Origin: Chelydra serpentina
Taxonomy: Eukaryota > Chordata > Testudines > Chelydridae
Reading direction: 5' to 3'
DNA: 64,000 bases
Assembly: GCA_037349315.1 (NCBI GenBank)
Contig: JBAIAC010000154.1
Span: 310,001-374,000 of the forward strand
The translations under genes were made by a program, and so were the position numbers. This document shows positions 38,554 to 49,705 of this stretch, piece by piece. Positions within the stretch are counted from its first letter, which is position 1. Every line of letters begins with the position of its first letter. The notes under the pieces were generated by a model. It made no database searches and was not told where the DNA came from. It saw nothing but the letters and a program-made list of their open reading frames with translations.

Positions 38554-38625
38554 AGGGGGCACTTGGATTTGAACCAAGGACCACTTGATCTGCAGTCAAA
38601 CACTCTACCACCGAGCTATACCCCC
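38554..38625 (-). tRNA. tRNA-Cys-GCA: tRNA-Cys (GCA), copy 3
   Basis: GGGGGTATAGCTCGGTGG, TTTGACTGCAGATCAAG and TTGGTTCAAATCCAAG are intact, with one D-loop change (A to G) from copy 1. The acceptor pairs fully. No T4 run is close. Likely functional. Confidence 0.88.
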
Positions 38626-38782
38626 CATGCCGTTTGAAGGTGCGTCAGTGATCTTAAGGATCTTGAAGGACAGGCCCTGCCTCAGCGAGCTCCTTTTCCA
38701 TTCCCAGACCACAGTGGTTTTAAAAATGGGCTTTGATTAAACTTTATATCTACATGTAGACACCACAGCTTGCACACCCACC

Positions 38783-38813
38783 GTCAAACACTCTACCACT
38801 GAGCTATACCCCC
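38783..38813 (-). pseudogene. tRNA-Cys 5' fragment
   Basis: GTCAAACACTCTACCACTG and AGCTATACCCCC on the plus strand are the 5' half of a Cys tRNA. It sits about 160 bases beyond copy 3 and directly precedes the conserved Cys flank, so it marks the junction of two block copies. Confidence 0.8.
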
Positions 38814-39635
38814 GTGTTGTGTGTAGTTGATTAAACATTATATAGACGTGTAAACAGAACAGCTTCCACACCCACCGACAGCTTCTCCCACTGACATAGC
38901 TCCCGCCTCTCGGGGAGGTGGATTAGCTACACGGACGGGACAGCTCTCTCCCATCCGCTTAGAGCATCTTCAGTAGTTATGAATAAGTTGGAAATAACCT
39001 GCTGAATGGACAGTAACCAATGCATCGAATATGGCTGTGTCTGCATTCAATAGGGGTGACTGGCCAGGGAACAGACTGTTTTGAATAACATGTACCTCAG
39101 TTCGGATACAGCGTCACTGACCCCGGATTGGGACTGGTCCTAACAGGGAATTTGTTTTAACAGTTTCACACATTGTCAATTCACTCCTGCTTGGTTATAC
39201 TCTAAGGGGAATGCCAGTTAGATGTTTATTACTAATAAGTTTAGGCAACGTTCTCTCTCTTTGTTTTTTAATGTTTTCCAATGAGTTGTTATGGTAATTG
39301 CTGTCTAACTCTGCTAAGCAGTACAAAATATTTATTTAAGAAATTTTGACTTCATATTGTTTCCTGAAATTAGTTTATTAATTTTTATTTGTGTTTGGTT
39401 AAAAAGTTGAGCAATGCCATGCACATGTGAAATGGTGTATTGTTTCTGCAGTAGCCAACCCCTTACCACCATGCATTATAGTTTCAGAGACAGTTTCTGC
39501 TGCCCAGTGGTCAAAATAGCTAATGGTTTGTTTTATATCTATGTCCCAAATAGATACTCCACTGACACGTCTTTCAGTGATTCCAGCTGTTAGTGCGGAA
39601 GCCTCACTGCTAGTGCAGACTAGGCAGTTTCTTAC
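38814..39635 (+). repeat. Cys-block flank, copy 3
   Basis: It matches 23229-24045 closely and is cut at 39635 by the Gmr1-like LTR. Confidence 0.88.
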
Positions 39636-40069
39636 TGTCACGGAGTGTGGGGGAGTCAGGTCCTGCACCCCTCTTCCCAGTATTCAATGTGACTCTCAGC
39701 CAGCCAGTAGAACAGAAGGTTTATTAGGGTTGTCAGGAAAGAGTCCAAACAGAGCTTGTAAGTATGACCAGGACCCCTCAGTTGGGCCTTCTGGGGGGGC
39801 AGGGAGCTTAGACCCCAGCTCTGGGCTCCCTGCGTTTCACCACCCAGCTCCAAACTAAAACCAAAAAGCCAAACCCTCCAGCAGCCTCTCTTCCCCTCCC
39901 CCGGGGCCCCTCCTCTAGCCTGTCCATTCTCCCAGCCAAAGGTGTCACCTCCCAACCCCCGTCCTGGCTCATGTTGCAGCCTCAGGTAAAGTCTCGCATT
40001 TCCAGTGCAGCCTTTCCCACTGCAGCCAGCCTCCCAGGTCAGATCCATCTCGCTCTCTGCTCCGTCACA
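39636..40069 (-). mobile_element. 3' LTR of Gmr1-like retrotransposon
   Basis: On the minus strand it starts TGTGACGGAG and ends CTCCGTGACA, an imperfect terminal inverted repeat. It has a polyadenylation signal (AATAAACC, plus strand GGTTTATT near 39717). A polypurine tract, GAAGGGGGGAGAGA, lies immediately upstream of its 5' end (plus strand 40070-40083), as expected for a 3' LTR. The undisturbed target is at about 24043. Confidence 0.88.
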
Positions 40070-41988
40070 TCTCTCCCCCCTTCGAGACTGAACTGAGCGG
40101 GGTCACTCTGACCAGTGGCCTGGGGAAGTTCAGGGGCCCCTCTCCGGGACAATGCATCTGCTATCAGGTTGGCACTTCCCTTCACATGGACCTCGTCCAT
40201 GTCGTAGTCCTGCAGGAGCAGGCTCCACCTCAGGAGCTTGGCGTTGGCCCCTTTCATCTGGTGTAGCCAGGTCAGGGGTGAGTGGTCGGTGTACACGGTG
40301 AAGTGTCGCCCGAATAGATACGGCGCTAGTTTCTTGAGGGCCCACACCATGGCCAGGCATTCCTTCTCGATGGCCGCATAATTCTGCTCTCGGGGTAGCA
40401 GCTTCTTGCTTAAATACACGATGGGGTGTCTCTGCCCCGTTTCATCCTCCTGCATTAACACCGCCTCCAGTCCCATGTCTGAGGCGTCGGTGAACACCAG
40501 AAAGGGCTTGTCAAAGTCTGGGTTTGCCAGAACTGGGCCCCTGATCAAAGCCTCCTTCAGTGCACAGAGAGCCCTCTGGCACTCCTCGGTCCAGACCACC
40601 TTGTCTGGCTTCCCCTTCTTGCATAGCTCAGTGATGGGGGTGGCTATGGTGCTAAAGTGGGGCACAAATCTTCGATAGTACCCTGCCATCCCAATAAAGG
40701 CCTGGACCTGCTTCTTAGTTTGTGGAGCGGGCCAGTCCCGGATCACCTCCACCTTGGCTGGTTCTGGCTTTAGGTGGCCGCTCCCCACCCGGTGTCCCAG
40801 GTAGGACACTTCAGCCATCCCCACCTTGCACTTCTCCGCTTTTACGGTCAGCCCAGCCTCCCGGAGTCGGTCCAGCACTTGTTTAACTTGGGACACATGG
40901 TCCTCCCAGGTCTGGCTAAAGACACAGATGTCATCGATGTACGCCACAGCGAAGCTCTCCATCCCCTTCAGTAGCTGATCCACCAGGCGCTGGAAGGTGG
41001 CTGGCGCTCCCTTGAGGCCGAAAGGCAGGGTCAGGAACTCGTAGAGCCCCAGAGGGGTAATGAAGGCAGATTTCAGCCGGGCATCTGCATCCAGTGGCAC
41101 TTGCCAGTAGCCCTTTGTAAGATCCATGGTGGTAAGGTACCGAGCCCCTCCCAGCTTGTCTAGGAGCTCGTCCGGCCGGGGCATGGGGTAGGCATCAGAT
41201 ACAGTGATGGCATTGAGCTTCCGATAGTCCACACAGAACCGGATCGACCCATCCTTTTTGGGGACCAGCACCACCGGCGAGGCCCAAGGGCTGGACGACG
41301 GCTGGATCACCCCCAAAGCCAGCATGTCCTTGACCTCTCTTTCCAGGTCCTGAGCTGTCTTCCCTGTGACTCGGAAGGGGGAGCATCTTATAGGTTGGTG
41401 CACTCCTGTCTGCACCCGGTGGACAGTCAGATTAGTGCGACCCGGCTGGTTGGAAAACAGCTGTTGGTACCGATGCAGCACCCCTCTGATCTCAGCTTGC
41501 TGGGCAGGGTTTAGCTGATCAGAGAGGGGGATCGTTTCTTGGGAGGAGCCAGCTCCTGTCTCAGGGAATAGATCTACTAGAGGGTCACTTCCCTGCTCCT
41601 CCCAATGTCCACACACGGCCAGCACCACATTCCCCCTGTCATAATATGGCTTCATCATATTGACATGGTAGACCCGGCAGTGGTGTGCCCGGTTAGACAG
41701 CTCCACCACATAATTTACCTCATTTAGCTGCTTGACAACCTTGAAAGGGCCTTCCCAAGCGGCCTGCAGCTTGTTTTTCCTCACGGGAATGAGAACCATC
41801 ACCTGATCCCCCGTGGCGTAGGCGCGGGCCCGCGCCGTGCGGTCATACCAGACCCTTTGCTTCCTCTGGGCTCTGGCCAGATTTCCCTTGGCCAGGCCCA
41901 TGAGCTCAGTAAGTCTCTCTCGGAAGGTCAGGACATACTCCACCACTGACTCTCCCTCGGGGCGGCTGCTGACGCTCTGTGGCCAACA
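40039..41988 (-). pseudogene. pol: Gmr1-like Ty3/gypsy pol fragment: integrase C-terminus, RT, RNase H
   Basis: One open frame of 634-649 codons, without a true start, ends inside the LTR. Counting from 41946, residues 1-105 are the integrase C-terminal region with a GPF module at 66-68. Reverse transcriptase follows, with FCVDYRKLN at 237, the first catalytic Asp in TTMDLTKGYW at 275, LPFGLKGAPATFQR at 307 and the catalytic YIDD at 336-339. RNase H has Asp487 (TDAS), Glu527, Asp554 and Asp597. The order integrase-RT-RNase H in one frame is that of the Gmr1 clade; most Ty3/gypsy elements have integrase last. A TGA at 41989-41991 closes the frame upstream, so the integrase core, protease and gag are lost or shifted. 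The catalytic residues look intact, suggesting a fairly young copy. Confidence 0.9.
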
Positions 41989-42245
41989 TCAGACTGTGGT
42001 AGGAAAGCAGGGCCAGCCCCCCTGGTGGGGCCTCTGACCGTTCAACTTTGCGGTGCTCACTCTTGTAGTGGGGCAGGAGATTTTCCCCCAGAGGCTTTTC
42101 CCCAGCTGGTGAGAAGCAGGGAAACACCCAGGCTCCCAAGGTGCTATTTAGCAAACCCCCTCAAGCACAGGGGCACATTGGGAAGAGGGAAACTGCTCTA
42201 TACACTCGCCCAGGCAGGTGCCCAGTGTCTTTGGTGAGTCCTTGA
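41989..42245 (-). mobile_element. Remnant of the Gmr1-like element or foreign flank
   Basis: A different minus-strand frame (42154 to 41906) continues here, including GLALLSYHSLMLATERQQ. It could be element sequence brought next to the integrase end by a deletion. No zinc knuckle, protease or integrase catalytic motif is visible. The 57-bp array begins at 42246. Confidence 0.4.
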
Positions 42246-43681
42246 CCACACTGCGTCTCTCTCAGAGAGCAACAGTGACACCGGGTGGCCACGTGGGGTA
42301 ATGCACACAGCTTCTCTCTCAGAGAGCAACAGTGACACCACGTGGGGTAATGCACACAGCATCTTTGTGAGAGAGCAACAGTGACACCAGGTGGCCACGT
42401 GGGATAATGCACACAACATCTCTCTCAGAGAGCAACAGTGACACCGGGTGGCCACGTGGGATAATGCACACAACATCTCTCTCAGAGAGCAACAGTGACA
42501 CCACGTGGGGTAATGCACACAGCATCTTTGTGAGAGAGCAACAGTGACACCAGGTGGCCACGTGGGATAATGCACACAACATCTCTCTCAGAGAGCAACA
42601 GTGACACCGGGTGGCCACGTGGGATAATGCACACAACATCTCTCTCAGAGAGCAACAGTGACACCACGTGGGGTAATGCACACAGCATCTTTGTGAGAGA
42701 GCAACAGTGACACCAGGTGGCCACGTGGGGTAATGCACACAGCATCTCTCTCAGAGAGCAACAGTGACACCAGGTGGCCACGTGGGGTAATACACACAGC
42801 GTCTCTCTCAGAGAGCAACAGTGACACTGGGTGGCCACGCGGGGTAATGCACACAGCATCTCTCTCAGAGAGCAACAGTGACACCGAGTGGCCACGTGGG
42901 GTAATGCACACAGCGTCTCTCTCAGAGAGCAACAGTGACACCGGGTGGCCACGTGGGGTAATGCACACAGCGTCTCTCTCAGAGAGCAACAGTGACACCG
43001 GGTGGCCACGGGGGGTAATGCACACAGCATCTCTCTCAGAGAGCAACAGTGACACCGGGTGGCCACGTGGGGTAATGCACACAGCGTCTCTCTCAGAGAG
43101 CAACACTGACACCGGGTGGCCACGTGGGGTAATGCACACAGCGTCTCTCTCAGAGAGCAACACTGACACCGGGTGGCCACGTGGGGTAATGCACACAGCA
43201 TCTTTGTGAGAGAGCAACAGCGACACTGGGTGGCCACGTGGGGTAATGCACACAGCGTCTCTCTCAGAGAGCAACAGTGACACCGGGTGGCCACCTTGGG
43301 TAATGCACACAGCATCTCTCAGAGAGCAACAGTGACACCGGGTGGCCACCTTGGGTAATGCACACAGCATCTCTCTCAGAGAGCAACAGCGACACCATTT
43401 GGCCACATGGGGTAATGCACACAGCCTCTCTCTCAGAGAGCGACAGTGACACTGGGTGGCCACGTGGGGTAATGCACACAGCGTCTCTCTCAGAGAGGAA
43501 CAGTGACACCGGGTGGCCACGTGGGGTAATGCACACAGCATCTCTCTCAGAGAGCAACAGTGACACCGGGTGGCCACGTGGGGTAACGCACACAGCGTCT
43601 CTCTCAGAGAGCAACAGTGACAACGGGTGGCCACGTCGGGTAATGCACACAGCATCTCTCAGAGAGCAACAGTGACACCGG
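42246..43681. repeat. 57-bp minisatellite, array 3 (~25 units), with 163-bp higher-order repeat
   Basis: The same unit as at 22384. In 42300-42720 a three-unit cassette of 163 bases (57+57+49) is repeated almost perfectly: the ATCTTTGTGAGAGAGC variant starts at 42361, 42524 and 42687. The 49-base unit lacks eight bases in CACCGGGTGGCCACG, leaving CACCACG. Frames shift at these deletions, which is why long frames overlap in several registers. Minus-strand frames of up to about 336 codons are a by-product of the 19-codon period. Confidence 0.93.
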
Positions 43682-43784
43682 CTATATATTTTATATATAT
43701 ATTTATACGCAACTCCCCATAAAGCCTTATGGTGTACACTGTCACACACCCCTCCACCCACCCACACACCCACACCCACACACA

Positions 43785-44391
43785 CACCCCTACACCTCTC
43801 CTGGTGGTGGGAGGGGAACAGGGGAAAGGACAAAAGAAGTAAGAGGTGAAGAGAAAGGAGGGAGGGATGGAGGAAAAGGTCAAACAAAAAAGGACAAACC
43901 CTAATGTCCCCAGTGATTCTGAGGGACAAAATCCCAAGTGGGGAATTAAATTCTGCCACCTGAAGCGACTGTTTTCCATGCCTAGAATTCAGCTGGCACC
44001 AGATGGATCAGACTGAACAGGTTCCAAACCTCTCGGAGGCTCGTACCTTCTAACCAGGGACGTCTGTTTTCTAGGAAAGTCCGTAAAAGGAAAGGCGAAA
44101 ACTCCAAAGAGGTTCCTCCTGGCGCTCACGTACGTGAACCCTAATACTCTCTCAGTCCTCCGAGAGAGACCTCGACAAGGAGACTTGCTGAAGCAAAGCC
44201 ACGGGGGTCTCCGAGGTTTCCCTGGCCCTGCGCCCCTGGCCTGGCCTGGCTGATGTCAGCATGTCTCTGTGAGGTCACCGCCTCCCCACCACCTTTGACC
44301 AATAGGCCGAGGTCCTGCAAAAGGCCTTTGTGATGTCACTGCCTCACCACCCCCTCCCCTGCCATGCTAATGTCCTGCCGCTGGCCAGACA
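43785..44391 (-). repeat. Unclassified repeat 'R1', copy 4
   Basis: Minus-strand copy, nearly identical to copy 3, ending at CCAGACA (44391). Confidence 0.65.
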
Positions 44392-44514
44392 CTTGGGAGG
44401 TTTGAGCTACTCCCTGGGGATCACCCCACTCAATGAGTGTTCATTCTAGGAAGCAAGCCGGCTAGACAGTAAAACATCAGAGGCTGCTCCCAATGCTACA
44501 CTCACTTTTTCAGA

Positions 44515-45640
44515 AATTAGTAGACTTTATGGTCAGACGAGACCATTAGAACATCTAATCTGACCCCCTGCATATCACAGGCCTCCTGTGTACCACAAGA
44601 GCTACTTTTGGGCAAACACATTCCAGAAAGGCATCTAGTCTTCATTAAATGACATCAAGAGATGGAGAATCCACCACTTCCCTTGGTACCTTGTTCCTGT
44701 GGTGAATCATCCTCGCTGTTCAATAATCCTCCCTGATTTGTAATTTGTCTCTTTTTACCTTCCAGCCATTGGGTCTCGTTATGCCTTTCTCTGCTAGATT
44801 AAAGAGCCCTTTAATACCCAATATTTTCTCTCCATTAAGGCACTTCAACACTTCAATGAAGTCACCTTTCAATCTTCTTTTGAGAAGCTAAACAGGTGGA
44901 GCTCTTTCAATAGCTCACTCGAAGGCATTTTTCTCCAGACCTCAGAACATTTGGTGGCTCTTTGCTGCCCCAGCTCCGATTTCTCAACATCTTTTTCAAA
45001 TGAGGACACCAAAACTGGATGCAGTATTCCCATATCAGCCTCTCTGATGCTGTGTCCCCTCCCCCCATCCTACTCACAGCTCTGCTCAAATGATGGCTTT
45101 AGCCCTGTTCACCACACTGGGAGCTCATGTTGAGCAGCTACTCCACTATGGCCCCTCAATCCTTTCCAGAGTCACTGCTTTCCTGGATACATTCCCCATT
45201 CTGTAGGTGTGGCCGGCATGCCTTGTTGCTAGGTATCGGACTTTGCATTTCATAGAATCATAGAATATCAGGGTTGGAAGGGACCTTAGGAGCTCATCTA
45301 GTCCAACCCCCTGCTCAAAGCAGGACCAATCCCCAATTTTTGCCCCAGATCCCCAAATGGCCCCCTCAAGGATTGAACTCACAACGCTGGGTTTAGCAGA
45401 CCAATGCTCAAACCACTGAGCTATCCCCGCCCCCCATTTGCCTCTGGTCAAACGTGTTTGCTTTGAATGAGCCCAGCTTGCCGAATGAGCCAGATCGCTC
45501 TGTATAACTGCCCTCTCCTCATCAGTAATTACCGCTCTGCCGGTATTTTGTCACCCACCAATCTTATCAGCAGTGATTGGATGTTTTCTCCCCATTCATT
45601 GATAAACATTATTTTCAAAAATTATTCCTTGAGAGCTTCT
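44515..45640 (-). mobile_element. CR1 LINE 3' region interrupted by a SINE
   Basis: It corresponds to 27085-28020. A minus-strand frame at 44907-45089 again shows ASERLIWEYCIQFWCPHLKK. The tail phrase GGTCAGACGAGACCATTAG is at 44531 on the plus strand. Confidence 0.85.
45251..45434 (-). mobile_element. CryI-like SINE inserted after block duplication
   Basis: Plus strand CATAGAATCATAGAATATC at the left and GAGCTATCCCCGCCCCC at the right are the reversed SINE ends. CATTT is duplicated on both sides (45246-45250 and 45435-45439). The paralogous site near 27812 has a single CATTT and no insert. Confidence 0.95.
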
Positions 45641-46170
45641 TCAGACCCTTAGTCTCCAGGTCTCTCCGAGATGGCTGAGCGTGTGGTCTCCTCCCGCGCC
45701 TGACTAGCCTCTGCCCTGAGAACGATGCGTCCAGCTCGCTGTGTGCACAGGCAGGGACATCCTGCTAACCCTGCAGTGTAGACAGGATGATGTTAACACG
45801 GCTCTCGGGCCAGCCCTTCCCTCCTGCAGGCTGGACACGTGGGGCGGGGCTGGGGAAAGAGGAAATCTTTAACCAGCAACCCGAACCCATTGCTTACCTG
45901 GGGCTGCAGCAGAACCACGGTGACATGAGAGGTATCCATGGGAACAGCAGAGCCCTCCTTTTAAAACTGATGGGGCCATGCCCCCCCCCATTGCTGTGCC
46001 CCCCTAGAATTGCCCCGCCTGCTGGCTAGTCAGGGCAATGTGCTTCCCATAGAAGAGCAGTAACAGGGCTAGAGGAAAGCCAGCCAACATTTTTTGTTTG
46101 ATGAAAACTGGCCCAGTCCCCGCCCCAAACCAAACTTGTCACAAATAATTGTCAACAACATTGTGTTCTT

Positions 46171-46989
46171 GCCCCTGGCCCCTTCATTGCACAGGGGGCC
46201 TCAGAAATAGGTTTGGTGCTGGGCCCACAAAAATGTAATCCAGACCTAGATACCATCCTGTGATGGGGATTGCATTGTCCGTTATTTGCATGGGGGACAC
46301 AGTCCCTGCTCTGAGGCCAATCCTGCTGTCCTGGAGGCTGCTGGTTCTTTGGGGTCACTTTGTAGCAGAGCCAGATTCTATGTGTGGGGCAGAGGCAGCC
46401 ACCCCCTGCTGGAAGGTCATGGTGGTGGGGGTGGGGGGCGCTGTGAGCAGCTCAACTCCTGATCCTGGTGGCAGAAGTGGGGTGGGGAGCTCCAGGTGTT
46501 TCTAGGATCTGCTATTTCCACCTGCCTGTCTTTTCCCCCATCCCAGACAGTCCATGAAATAACAACAGCAGCACTAAGGAAAAGGGGAGGGAACATCTCA
46601 CTGGCAGGGCTGGATGGGCCCAGGGCCCCCTGCTCATCCATTGGTTCCATTGCAGGAGAGGACGGGTCCAGGGAATTTGCCCCCCTGCTTTGCACAAGGG
46701 ACAGAGACAGATCTCGCTGTTCCTGTGTCTGTGCAGAGAAAATTGTGCTTCTGTCTGAAAGAGAGGCGGGAAATGGCCCCATGGTGGGACAATATCCTCA
46801 GGATTAAGAGCAAAGGACTCAGGCTGAGAACCGATATAACTCCACTCATCTGGGATTTAACAAATTGTTTTCCATGGAGACACTGGGACCTTGTGACATT
46901 GATCCAGACTCGGGGGGGTTGGGCTGATTTAACTCCCTGGCTGGCCGCCGCCTCAGCCACCTCTTGCCTCATGGCCTAGGCTCTCGGCC
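46171..46989. other. Spacer with duplicated pieces
   Basis: The part at 46170-46290 is related to 15600-15730. The part at 46440-46530 (GGCAGAAGTGGGGTGGGG, TTTCTAGGATCTGCTATTTC) recurs at 20075-20135. No gene is seen. Confidence 0.55.
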
Positions 46990-47045
46990 CTCTGCTGATT
47001 GCTCCTTGCTGGATTGCCCAGAGCAAAAAGGAAGACGTGCAGGTC

Positions 47046-47117
47046 TAGCACACAATGGTTTTGATCCATCAGCCACTGGGTTTTGGGCCCAGCCCACTTC
47101 TGCTGGGCCCCCCTGCT
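47046..47117 (-). pseudogene. tRNA-iMet pseudogene
   Basis: CAATGGTTTTGATCCATCAG and CTGGGTTTTGGGCCCAGC on the plus strand correspond to T and anticodon arms of iMet; the anticodon position reads AAA instead of CAT. The 5' side is heavily changed. It precedes the Asn gene as at 1250-1519. Confidence 0.75.
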
Positions 47118-47232
47118 GGGTCTTCAGCCCCAGCTCCAGCATCCGGCCTAGCGCCTTGTGAGCTCCAGCGCAGGCAGGGAGATGCGCCGGCTGCTCGGAG
47201 CAGCCTTGGTAACAGCAGTTTTGTTTCTGTGT

Positions 47233-47306
47233 GTCTCTGTGGCGCAATGGGTCAGCGCGTTCGGCTGTTAACCGAAAGGCTGGTGGTTTGAGCCCACCCA
47301 GGGACG
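47233..47306 (+). tRNA. tRNA-Asn-GTT: tRNA-Asn (GTT)
   Basis: GTCTCTGTGGCGCAATGGG, anticodon arm TTCGGCTGTTAACCGAA and GGTGGTTTGAGCCCACC form a full 74-nt Asn tRNA. All stems pair. The T loop has TTTGAGC for TTCGAGC, a CpG-type change within the B box. TTTT starts at 47319. Its paralogue at 1446 lost the anticodon. Confidence 0.92.
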
Positions 47307-47768
47307 GTAATAATCTGATTTTGCTTCTTAGGGGCCCTGTTTTGCTGCCTCAAAGACACCTCCCAGCAGCTGGTTTGCCAGGCCCCTGCACCGCTTCCTG
47401 CCTTGCTGGGGTGCTGAGTTCAGGCCTTACCCGGAGCCCTGGTGTCTATTTCCCATGTAGCTTCCCCACTTGCTTTGCCTCATTCCCGTGGAAAGTGCCG
47501 TACCAGGGTAATGGGAGTAAGTTCTAAACTGGGGAGGTTGGTGCAAAGCTTGGGAGCCCCCCTCCCCCCGCCCCCCTGTGCTGCCGTTAGCTCTGGGTGG
47601 GTTGTTCCTGGGCAGGGAGAATCGATTTATTTGCTGCTGAGAAAGCTGCCAGGACAGGTCTGTGGGCACCAGATCTCCCGGCTCCTCCCAGCACAGCCCA
47701 GGCTCCATCCCTGCCCCAGTCACTGCTGGAGGAGGGTCCTAGATGCACTGAGCATGAGGCCTTTCCCA
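47307..47768. other. Spacer between Asn and Met genes
   Basis: No tRNA, repeat or conserved frame is recognised. Confidence 0.5.
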
Positions 47769-47841
47769 GCCTTCTTAGCGCAGTCGGCAGTGCGTTAGTG
47801 TCATAATCTGAAGGTCCTGAGTTCAAGCCTCAGAGAGGGCA
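47769..47841 (+). tRNA. tRNA-Met-CAT: tRNA-Met (CAT), elongator
   Basis: GCCTTCTTAGCGCAGTCGG, anticodon arm TTAGTGTCATAATCTGA and CTGAGTTCAAGCCTCAG match elongator Met rather than initiator. The acceptor GCCTTCT/AGAGGGC pairs with one G-T. The T-T apposition at the base of the anticodon loop is normal for this tRNA. TTTT lies at 47847-47850. Single copy in the window. Confidence 0.93.
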
Positions 47842-49355
47842 GCTGATTTTGCTCCTGGCTTCAGATTTTCTAGAGGAAATCAGAGAAAAGAGACTAGAGC
47901 AGAGTGGTTTCTAGACCCCTCCCATCCCGCTCACACACACAGAGACTTTTCGAAGGCATTAACTTTTCCTTCTCCTTTCTGACTGGTTAATGCAGCTGGA
48001 AATAGGGATTCCTAGAGGCCCCGTTCCCAGAGCTCACACCCACAGGGCCATGGGAACGCTGGGGGCTGCCAGGTTGCTGTGGGCAAGTCGCGAAAGCGAC
48101 GCACAAACAATCCAGTGGGGCCAGTGCCCCCCATGCTCCCCCCCAAGCAGCTTTGTCTCTTGCTGAGTGTGATGCTGAGACTCCCCGGCCTCCGCATCCT
48201 CGACCCCACTGGAGGCCGGTTCCTTTGACCCCTGTTCAGAGTTCAGCCCCCAGCCGGTGCAGCCCGGCCCAGCCACTCACCCTCTGCCCCAGGAGAGCCA
48301 GCGGCTGGGCTGCACCCACAGGCAGAGACCTGATACCGCTCCCCTCCGAGCAGCAGCCGCAGCTGTGGGCGGCTAATCCCCGTCTGGCTGCCAGGGGATC
48401 CAGCTAGGAGAGGAGCTGGGGGATCTGCAGGTTTTGCAGTGGGGAGGAGGCCAGACCAGTGGGGCTGTCTCAGGAGTCCCAGGGGGCTTGGCCAGTGGGG
48501 AGGGTCTAGGGCACATGTTGGGGACAGGGTGGGGCATTAGGGATACAGGATGTGAGGCTGGTTAACATGGAACTGCACAAAAACCTCCCCCTTTGCTCCA
48601 GCTAAAGGCCCTGCTTTGGCCTGTCCCCGTTTCATGAAAATCTCCATCTCTCCCCCGGCTCTCAGACACCCCCTCTCCCCCAGGGGTATTGTCACCATTT
48701 CTTCCTTTTTCCATGGGCTCATACAAATAGTTTTGCCATGGAAATGATCCAGTACATTTAAAAGGAGAAAACCAATCCCACAACACGTGTGTATCTCCTC
48801 CCCCAGACAGAGTGTGGGTCTGAATCTTTCTACTGACCAGTCTGGGCAGGCAGAGTCACCCCCACATTCACTGCACGTCGGGCCCAGGACTTGCGCCCAG
48901 CAGTTCTTGGGGCTGTGGGGAGAACCGAGCGTCACGGGCAGCAGCGAGGGAGGGCGGCTGGGACTGAGCTGTCTGGGGAATAGTTTAACCCGTAGCTGTT
49001 GTTCGGAGGATTAAATCAATGCGGCTTCTACTGCTCCATCTCCCCCCAGGAAACAACGGTTCTGTGCCAGGTGCCCAAACCTGCTAACAGTAAGAAGTGA
49101 AATGAAATGGCCACATGATGGCGTCAGAACCTAGGAAATGAGAAGCCAGGTTCTTGGGCAATGTGCTTTGAAGCTGCAAAGGGAGATGTTTTCTCTTTGA
49201 CTCCTAGGCCCCCCCCCGCTCTAATCCACTAGTCCCCCCTTTCCTCCCACAGCCAGGAGTAGAAACCCGGAGAGAGAGAGAGAGAGAGAGATTAGCTAGT
49301 GGTTCTAGATCAAATTGTTAAACCTGGCATCTTGTAGTTTTGTCTGTATAACATC
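47842..49355. other. Spacer, no gene seen
   Basis: Mixed and GC-rich sequence, a short GA repeat at 49273-49292, otherwise nothing recognised. Open frames show no domain. Confidence 0.5.
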
Positions 49356-49705
49356 TGCCGGTGCCCCTCACTCCCGACCCGCAGCCCCTTCTATCCCAGC
49401 CCTGAGCTCCCCAGTCACCGCTCTGCCGGTGCCCCTCACTCCCGACCCGCAGCCCCTTCTATCCCAGCCCAGAGCTCCCCAGTCACCACTCTGCCGGTGC
49501 CCCTCACTCCCGACCCGCAGCCCCTTCTATCCAGCCCTGAGCTCCCCAGTCACCGCTCTGCCGGTGCCCCTCACTCCTGACCCGCAGCCCCTTCTATCCC
49601 AGCCCTGAGCTCCCCAGTCACCGCTCTGCCGGTGCCCCTCACTCCCAACCCGCAGCCCCTTCTGTCCCAGCCCTGAGCTCCCCAGTCACTGCTCTGTCGA
49701 TGCCC
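49356..49705. repeat. 68-bp minisatellite, ~5 units
   Basis: Units contain CTCTGCCGGTGCCCCTCAC, CCGACCCGCAGCCCCTTC and TGAGCTCCCCAGTCACC. The last unit is broken after GATGCCCC by the LTR at 49706. Confidence 0.93.

Larger units (their letters stand above)
43680..46170 (-). repeat. Duplicated R1-CR1 block, copy B
   Basis: Same order as 26280-28560: TA-rich tract, CA-rich tract, R1, CR1 tail and flank. It differs by the SINE at 45251 and by a stretch (CTACTTTTGGGCAAACAC) in the CR1 near 44600 that is missing near 27185. Confidence 0.9.

Noticed and set aside
41906..42154. Possible gag or zinc-finger frame of the Gmr1-like element
   Set aside because: No CCHC knuckle or other motif is visible; kept only as an unassigned remnant.
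42482..43959. Overlapping minus-strand frames of up to 336 codons with 19-residue repeats
   Set aside because: Same minisatellite; frames overlap in several registers because of 8-bp unit deletions, which is not how a protein gene behaves.
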